Of a stretch of 64,000 nt of DNA, positions 57,243-64,000 are shown piece by piece; position 1 is the first letter of the stretch; each line of letters opens with the position of its first letter. Source of the stretch: Mactra quadrangularis (Eukaryota > Mollusca > Bivalvia > Venerida > Mactridae). Both the position numbers and the translations under genes were made by a program. The notes beneath the pieces were generated by a model. It worked only from the letters and a program-made list of their open reading frames with translations, had not been told where the DNA came from and did no database searches. The DNA lies in the NCBI GenBank assembly GCA_025267735.1, contig CM046299.1, positions 23,024,232 through 23,088,231 on the forward strand. Direction: 5' to 3'.

Positions 57243-57510
57243 TGCTATTTAGAAGGATGAATATTGTTACCAATGATGGCAAAATTATTATTTTGTTACA
57301 GTGAACATTTGTGCTTCTTGGTGATTTATTAGTATTAAATAGATTATATTGTACATAGCTTGTTCATTCGATTTTGTGTATGGACTTAAGTGTTTATCTT
57401 GGACTGTGATTAATATTCATTTATTTACTCAGATTATGTTTTGTTCTACGTATGTTATGAAAAAAAAATCTACATTTAGAAAAATAAAACCTTATATTAT
57501 TTACAAACCT
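57243..57510 (+). other. 3' untranslated region
   Basis: AT-rich sequence after the stop codon with AATAAA at 57483-57488. A second AATAAA at 57698-57703 with T-rich sequence after it could give a longer end. The exact cleavage site cannot be read from DNA. Confidence 0.6.
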
Positions 57511-57830
57511 TTAAGATGTCTTGTTGATTATTTTATTCATTTATTCTGTAAATTTATTGTCTTTGGTTTTTAAACATGGCTGATATTTGTCTATGTTTGA
57601 ATAGAGAAAAAAAGAAGTAGTTTGGATGGGTAGACATTTGGATGGGTAAACAATGAAGAGACCATCTCTGTGGACATACCTCATCGCAGTTGGCCTTAAT
57701 AAACTTTTTGTAGAGTGCTAACTGATTTAAACTCCTAGGGGAGATTATTTTGCCACTGTCTGTTTAAAGGCTTAAACTACTTTGGTTTTTATTTTTAGTA
57801 TTTGTGGTGTCCTTTTTGTGTCGCCTTGAC

Positions 57831-58333
57831 AGGCTTCCCAGCGTTCCTAGTTTTCCTACTTTTTCCTAGTTTTTTTAATGGGTTCCTACTTTTTCCTAGT
57901 ATTCGCCAAAAAGCTCCTAGTATTCCTAGTTTTTATATTTTAAGGAATTTTTTGCAAAATACTAATACCTCATTTGTTTTTCTGTAAGATATATTTGCAG
58001 AAAATGGCCAAAGGTTGTTGAATTGACATGTTTTAATGCTGGTATGGTGTCTGGTGTCAATGTTGCCTTACCAAGCTGCATGTGTTAACACATGTGAAAA
58101 CTAAGGCCCTATGACACCATGACGTCTATGCCTGAGCTAAGAAAATGTCAACTTCGCAGCTTCTGTGCCTGTCTTCTATGGTAATTATGTATAGTTCCAG
58201 GTTGAAACGGTAAACACTTTCCTAAAAGAAGTCCTAGTTTTTTTTGCATTATCTTCCTAGTTTTCTCCTAGTTTTTTGAGTTGGCATTCCTAGTTTTTTT
58301 CCTAGTTTTTTACTTCGCAGTGCTGGGAAGCCT
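57831..58333. mobile_element. hAT-type nonautonomous element made of 'ttcctag' repeats
   Basis: Inverted ends AGGCTTCCCAGC / GCTGGGAAGCCT, flanked by a perfect 8-bp duplication GCCTTGAC (57823-57830 and 58334-58341). Both subterminal regions are runs of ttcctagttttt-like units; the middle is unique. No transposase. Confidence 0.88.
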
Positions 58334-58363
58334 GCCTTGACATAGTCAGGTGTTATGCCTCAG

Positions 58364-58706
58364 TCCCATAAAATCGTGGCTTGTTGCGGACCCGTACGTG
58401 CAGAAAGCCGTAGACCGTGGGAAGCCTTGCATATTAAGGTGACTGTATGCACATGGCACAAAACAACACGCCCGTACAGAGCTGTAGCTGGAAGATATGC
58501 AATATTTAACCATACTTGGCCACGGTTTTGTTCACGGTTTTGGCTTTAAAAGCGATATCTGTATCAACGTACGGCTCATCTCACGAACTCGGGTTAAAAC
58601 ATAACAGTCCGTACCAGCACTCAAGAGTTCGCACGGGTCCTTGCGGAGCTTGATCACACGGCGCCCAAACGGTGCCTTTACAGCTATTTTTATGTTTATG
58701 GGACTG
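58364..58706 (+). repeat. Repeat with 'gggaagccttgcatattaag', copy 2
   Basis: Ends cagtcccataaaat and, inverted, atgtttatgggactg, suggesting a DNA-transposon derivative. Interior matches 37440-37795. Confidence 0.75.
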
Positions 58707-58819
58707 TTGCATAACTTACTATACCCTAAATTTACAAGTATTACTTGCATTGTTGGTGGCGTCGGCATCCCTTTGCTCGTCTGGGACAGAACTCTGAAAC
58801 TACAAATGGTATAGTTATA

Positions 58820-59190
58820 TTTTATTAACCTGTCACTCATACATAATTTCATGGTGTGTACACGTTCTAAAATAAACACTTCATTTATAGTTAGTCTAGT
58901 TCTATTACATTAACCTGTCACAACTTGAATAATTACACGGTCACTGAATGTGTCAGTATTTATCTTCTTTTAAACCATTAAGCCACCGATCCATATCAAT
59001 TATTGATGATCTAACTATATATGTAGCAATTTTGAGTATTGTTGAAAAAACAAGTTCAAAAGAACTTAAAAAAAACGAATTCAATGACCGTGTAATTATT
59101 TAAGTTGTGACAGGTTAATATAACAGAACTATAAACTAGATAAAGAGTGTGTATACACCATGGAATTATATTCATGTGTGACAGGTTAAT
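58820..59190. repeat. Large palindrome with 'ttaacctgtcac' motifs
   Basis: Left arm contains cattaacctgtcacaacttg and ttacacggtcactgaa; right arm contains caatgaccgtgtaattattt and aagttgtgacaggttaatat. The outer parts (cctgtcactcatacataatt / cttcatttatagttag) also mirror. Confidence 0.75.
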
Positions 59191-59236
59191 GAAATAGGAC
59201 TGTATCCACATGAAACTTTGTATGTAGATATTGTTC

Positions 59237-59368
59237 GTTTTTTCTTAACTGTCAAAACATGAATTATTTTACAGTGACTCCATACTCTTTGTCTAACACT
59301 CGTGATATTGAGATAGTATGTAATCATTCACCGTGAAATTATTCAAATTTCGACAGTTGAGAAAAACT
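59237..59368. repeat. Inverted repeat 'ttttcttaactgtcaaaaca'
   Basis: Left arm cttaactgtcaaaacatgaa then ttattttacagtgac; right arm caccgtgaaattattcaaat then ttcgacagttgagaaaa. One arm resembles 27587-27645. Confidence 0.65.
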
Positions 59369-59639
59369 GGACTATAGATCTCATCAAGTTAAAGTGCAGT
59401 GCATAAAAACTGTATCTCTGCCAAACTTAGTACAAATGTAGTGTACTTCTTCAGTCTCACATATGGCAATTTTCAGACCCCATCGGGTAATATATAGTAA
59501 TAGTATAGTAATATACAGATATGTCTATTAGGCACTAATTTCCAAAAGAACTTGGATGGAACATGTAGAGCAAAAAAGTTAAGAACGGTTGAATAGATGT
59601 AACCAAGAGGCCTACGGACTCTATATGGTAATTCATATC

Positions 59640-61010
59640 ACCACACGAAAAATAAGAAAGATGTTAATATGTTACCAACTCGTCAAGGGAGAATTTTGGA
59701 CCTACTTTTTACATCCCATCCGAGCTTCATACTGCGGCATACTATCTGCCCACCCATAGGACTTGGTGATCATGATATTTTGTCAGTTACAACACACATT
59801 CAACCTGTTATTAATATGAAAGCACCTAGAACTGTGTTCAACTATAAGAAAGCAAACTGGGATAAAATCAGGGACGAGATGACCTCATCCAGAGATACAT
59901 ACTTTCAGTCAGATCCATACGCCGAGTCGGTCGAACATAATTGGACTAACTTTAAAGACACGTTGCTTAAGTCTTTGAATACAAACATTCCCACGAAAAC
60001 ATTGAAAGGTAATAAAAGCGACCTACCCTGGATGTCTAAGAAAATAAAGAAAATGATACATAAAAAACAGAAACTTTATACTGGGCCCAGCATTGTTCCT
60101 CGTGTTCATAAATGACATTGCTAGTAATATCACCTCTACTATACGTTTATTCGCTGACGACTGTGTTGTCTACAGGGCTATAAGATCGCCACCAGACCAT
60201 GAAATCTTACAACAATATCTTGAAAAGCTAGTCGAATGGAGTAACACTTGGCAAATGGAATTTAACGTGGATAAATGTGCCATCATGAACATTGCTACTA
60301 AGAGAAACAAATCGATATTTGACTATTCTATGAAAGGCCAGATTCTTGAAAAGGTGAAACACCACCCGTATTTAGGAGTTGAACTTGCAGATAATATGAA
60401 GTATCATAACATCCATATTGAAAATATTACGTCAAAAGCTTCCAGAGTTCTAGGTTTTTTAAAGCGGAACTTAAGACACTGTTCAAAAACTATCAAAGAA
60501 CGTGCATACCATTCGCTCGTCAGACCAAAACTTGATTATTGTTCAACCATATGGAACTCCCAACAAAAACATATCAAACAATTTAACAAGGGCAAAGAAA
60601 TGCCGCAAGATTCGTTCTGAAGAAACCCTTTAATTACCAAAATCCTACCAGTGTTACTTCTATGCTATCTGAACTGAAATAGCCAACCTTGGAACAAGTA
60701 GATCTTCATTTGATAGTTTGTATAAAATTGTACACAAGTTAGTAGCTGTACCTTTAAACTACCTACCAGTGCCATCACCTAGATACAGCATGGATGATGC
60801 AGTATACATATGTAATACCAATTCATCGACCAGAAATAACATGAAATTTATGCCTTATCACTGCAACATTAACGCTCAACATCAACATTCGTTTTTCCCG
60901 CGAGTTATCATTCCATGGAACAATCTACCAGAAACATCATTACGGCAAAACACGCATGATGGCTTCAAGGCAGTGGTACATCTCACTGCAAACATGTGTT
61001 AGTCAACCAG
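59640..61010 (+). mobile_element. Dead non-LTR retrotransposon (LINE)
   Basis: Starts in the endonuclease end (PTRQGRILDLLFTSHPSF, GLGDHDILSV), runs to DLPWMSKKIKKMIHKKQKLY, then jumps at about 60080 into the reverse transcriptase (LGPALFLVFINDIA) in another frame. FADDCVVYRA is the catalytic box. Thumb and 3' parts follow (LRHCSKTIKERAYHSLVRPK, SFFPRVIIPWNNLP), with a frameshift near 60590 and a TAG near 60680. The 5' half and the first reverse-transcriptase blocks are missing. The RT/tail pattern suggests the CR1/Jockey group; not certain. Confidence 0.85.
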
Positions 61011-61364
61011 AGACAATGTACGAGTATAGTGTAAATACATGTTATTCTTTTAAAACTTCACAGAACTTTTTTAATAAGCGCATGTTTTCTTGGAAACGTC
61101 CGATCACACGCGCCCCAGTAAAACAGTTGTACAGCAGACCACCAAGCACTACGCACCTCCTCAAGATGTCCACTAGGATTTTGATGGAGTACATCATTGA
61201 AGTTGACATGTATTTATCAATTTGGAAGAGAACATTCACTGACTCTCATTGTCTGCAACATTTACCAAGGTCAAAAGTGCAAATACCCCAAACTACACAG
61301 GGAATGTAAAGTTTCAATTTACATCTAAATGAGAAAAAAGAAACAAAACTGATTTTATACAGTC

Positions 61365-61560
61365 AAAATTGCCCATGCGACCACGTGTATTAAGCGACCT
61401 TAGTCTTAAGCGACCACTTTGGAATCCCCCCGAGTGTTTTCATACTGTTTTACTATACATGTACTAGTAATTAGCGACCATAAACGGTCGTTTTTTTGTA
61501 TTAGGCGATCATTAATGTGCAATCAGCGACCAATAATTAGCGACCGGCGACCCATAGTTG
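61365..61560 (+). repeat. Fragment of a Tigger-like end
   Basis: Begins acagtcaaaattgcccatgc, then repeated 'agcgacca' phrases (ttaagcgaccttagtcttaa, aatcagcgaccaataattag). It resembles the ends of the element at 5867 but has no partner end in view. Confidence 0.5.
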
Positions 61561-61899
61561 CCTATAGTTGCAAACAGGTTAATTGCTATGCAAACTGGCC
61601 GCTTTAAAGTTGCATTTCTGCTATCCGGTGTTGTCGCCGCTCTCCACCATTTTGAACTGAATTCATGTCGGTAAATAAAGTTTCGCTTCGCTCAAACGAA
61701 TTTTTTTTCTATCCAGAGTAGTCGTTCTTACTACCAACTCTGTCAATATAACACCCGGAGCGGACCGGATACTGGCTTTTAGTTAGCAAGATCTTCAGTA
61801 AAGTGTAAACAGGTCGTAGTCAATATCAAGAGAGTCTTTACAAAGGCTTATAAAACAGAATATATAAGTTACTAGAACACAAATCTAAATAGGGCAGGG

Positions 61900-61985
61900 A
61901 ATGAATATGTATATGTACGGCCCTTTTTAGGGCTATTCACTTGAAAAATACATATACGGCCCTTTTTAGGGCCATTCATTCCCTT
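61900..61985. repeat. Pair of 'acggccctttttagggc' hairpins
   Basis: Two copies of acggccctttttagggc, about 47 bp apart, flanked by gggaatgaatatgtatat and, inverted, cattcattccc. Could fold as nested hairpins. Nothing else recognisable in 61560-62200. Confidence 0.6.
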
Positions 61986-62208
61986 ATGCCACAACCTGTT
62001 CCTTAAACTAGTAACAGTCAGATCTCCCTGTTCGGCAAAAATCCCCTTATTTTAAATTGTACAGAGTTATTGTTATTTTAACAGTTTACATTGTTTTAAA
62101 CCCTATTTGTAAGTAGACCTGTAAGTGTGTCGTTGTAAACTGTTGGAATGTGACTAAGTTATAAAGAATTATGAGGTGTGTGAAGTTGGCGTGTAGATTG
62201 TACATTGT

Positions 62209-64000
62209 AATTCAACTTGTAGTTCGCGGATTACTAGCTAGCTAGTAGATGGGTATTCAACTTGTAGTTCGCGAATTACGAGCTGGCTAACTTGTAGTTC
62301 GACCCCGACACACAAGCATAGGTATCTTTTGAATTACTAGCTAGTAGATGGGTGTTCAACTTGTAGTTCGACCCGGACACACCAGCAAATGTATTTGTGA
62401 ACTACTAGCTAGTTGCTGGGTATTCAACTTGTAGTTCGACCCGGACACACAAGCATAGGTATCTTTTGAATAACTAGCTAGTAGTTGGTTATTCAACTTG
62501 TAGTTCGGCCCGGACACACCAGCAAGTGTATTATTTGAACTACTAGCAAGTAGTTGGGTATTCAACTTGAAGTTCGGCCCAGACACTTCATTTTACATAA
62601 CATTTGAATTACTCGCAAGTAGTTGGGTATTCAACTTGTAGTTCGACCTGGACACACCAGCAAATGTATTTTTGAACTACTAGCTAGTAGATGGTATTCA
62701 ACTTGTAGTTCGACCCGGACACACCAGCATAGGTATCTTTTGAATTACTAGCTAGTAGTTGGGTATTCAACTTGTAGTTCGACCCGGACAAACCAGCAAA
62801 TGTATTTTTGAACTAATACTACGGCTAGTAGATGGGTATTCAACTTGTAGTTCGACCCGGTCACACCAGCATAGGTATCTTTTGAATTACTAGCTAGTAG
62901 TTAGGTATTCAACTTGTAGTTCGACCCGGACACACCAGCAAAAGTATTTTTGAACTACTAGCTAGTAGATGGGTATTCAACTTGTAGTTCGACCCGGACA
63001 CACCAGCATAGGTATCTTTTGAATTACTAGCTAGTAGTTGGGTATTCAACTTGTAGTTCGACCCGGACACACCAGCAAATGTATTTTTAAACTACTAGTT
63101 AGTAGATGGGTATTCAACTTGTAGTTCGACCCGGACACACCAGCATAGGTATCTTTTAAATTACTAGCTAGTAGTTGGGTATTAAACTTGTAGTTCACAT
63201 AAAATACATCAACATACGTTAAACTTGAATTACTAGCTAGTAATTGGGTATTCAGCTTGTAGTTCGGCCCGGACACACCAGCATATGTATTTTTTGAACT
63301 AATAGCTAGTAGATGGGTATTCAACTTGTAGTTCGACCCGGACACACCAGCATAGATATCTTTTGAACTACTAGCTAGTAGATGGGTATTCAACTTGTAG
63401 TTCGGCCTAGACACATCACTGTCCATAACATTTGAATTACTAGCTAGTAATTGGGTATTCAACTTGTAGTTCGACAGGACACACCAGCAAATGTATTTTT
63501 TGAACTAATAGCTAGTAGATGGGTATTCAACTTGTAGTTCGACCCGGACACACCAGCATAGATATCTTTTGAATTACTAGCTAGTAGTTGGGTATCCAAC
63601 TTGTAGTTCGGTCCAGGCACATCACTGTCCATAACATATGAATTACTAGCTAGTAGATGGATATTCAACTTGTAGTTCGGTCCAGGCACATCACTGTCCA
63701 TAACATATGAATTACTAGCTAGTAGTTGGGTATTCAACTTGTAGTTCGACCCGGACACACCAGCAAGTATATTATTTGAATTACTAGCTAGAAGTTGGGT
63801 ATATAACTTGTAGTTTACATAAAATACATCAACATACGTTATACTTGAATTACTAGCTAGTAATTTGGTATTCAATTTGTAGTTCGGCCCGGACACACCA
63901 GCACATGTATTGTTTGAACTACTAGCTAGAAGTTGGGTATTCAACTTGTAGTTCGGCTTAGACACATCACTTTACATAACATTTGAATTACTAGCTAGTA
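62209..64000. repeat. 69-bp minisatellite array, continuing past the window
   Basis: About 25 units built on gggtattcaacttgtagttc, then gacccggacacaccagc, a variable stretch, and gaactactagctagtag. Most full units are 69 bp (23 codons). Variant units recur at about 620 bp and 551 bp, i.e. nine and eight units, so there is higher-order structure. On the minus strand most of the array is open in one frame (repeat SGPNYKLNTQLLASNS) but broken by frameshifts near 62590 and 63460 and stops at a few units. Confidence 0.93.

Noticed and set aside
55186..55232. NPxY endocytosis signal in NPFFY
   Set aside because: The spacing is N-P-x-x-Y, one residue too long for the classic motif.
56115..56190. 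Genuine tRNA gene on the minus strand
   Set aside because: A- and B-box-like motifs are present, but acceptor and anticodon stems do not pair convincingly, and it lies inside a foldback element.
407..57242. Calling the gene SVEP1 or CSMD
   Set aside because: vWA plus CCPs fits part of SVEP1, but the two SEA domains, the absence of EGF/pentraxin/CUB modules in view and the membrane anchor do not fit either family.
61042..61309. Frames downstream of the LINE
   Set aside because: No recognisable domain and no support as exons; probably LINE 3' flank.

Overview
The window is animal nuclear DNA: AT-rich, with GT-AG introns and many dispersed short transposons. The repeat families (several tRNA-derived SINEs, a 'tatacccccgcttcgaagaa' family, short inverted-repeat transposons) and a very large sushi-domain receptor suggest a lophotrochozoan, most likely a mollusc. 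That assignment is inference.

One multi-exon gene on the + strand fills positions 1-57.5 kb. I could join 44 coding exons (407-57242) with every splice phase agreeing, giving 7,355 nt, about 2,450 codons and a stop. The gene is open at the 5' end: the first exon seen starts in phase 1, so the signal peptide and N-terminal domains lie upstream. Order of domains: short linker - von Willebrand A domain with a degraded metal site - 1 CCP (sushi) - SEA-like domain - short Cys module - 18 CCPs - second SEA-like domain - second Cys module - 12 CCPs - transmembrane helix - tyrosine-rich cytosolic tail. This is a single-pass cell-surface protein with 31 CCP domains in view. Both SEA-like domains keep the G-S-L-I-V motif of self-cleaving SEA domains, so the ectodomain may consist of non-covalently held pieces. 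An alternative, shorter tail is encoded by reading into the intron after 54239, where two AATAAA signals follow.

The introns (from about 330 nt to 3.4 kb) are packed with repeats: SINEs; three 370-380 bp mariner-type MITEs; hAT-type elements; a Tigger/pogo-like element with a transposase remnant; a foldback element whose arms are minisatellites and which has a 7-bp target duplication; several palindromic MITEs; and a 37-bp minisatellite. Three exon boundaries have been tandemly duplicated, leaving decoy splice sites and exon fragments.

Positions 57.5-64 kb hold no gene that I can support. They contain a hAT-type nonautonomous element with a perfect 8-bp target duplication, other palindromic repeats, a dead non-LTR retrotransposon with an internal deletion, and a 69-bp minisatellite that runs off the right end. 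Its minus strand is largely open in one frame.
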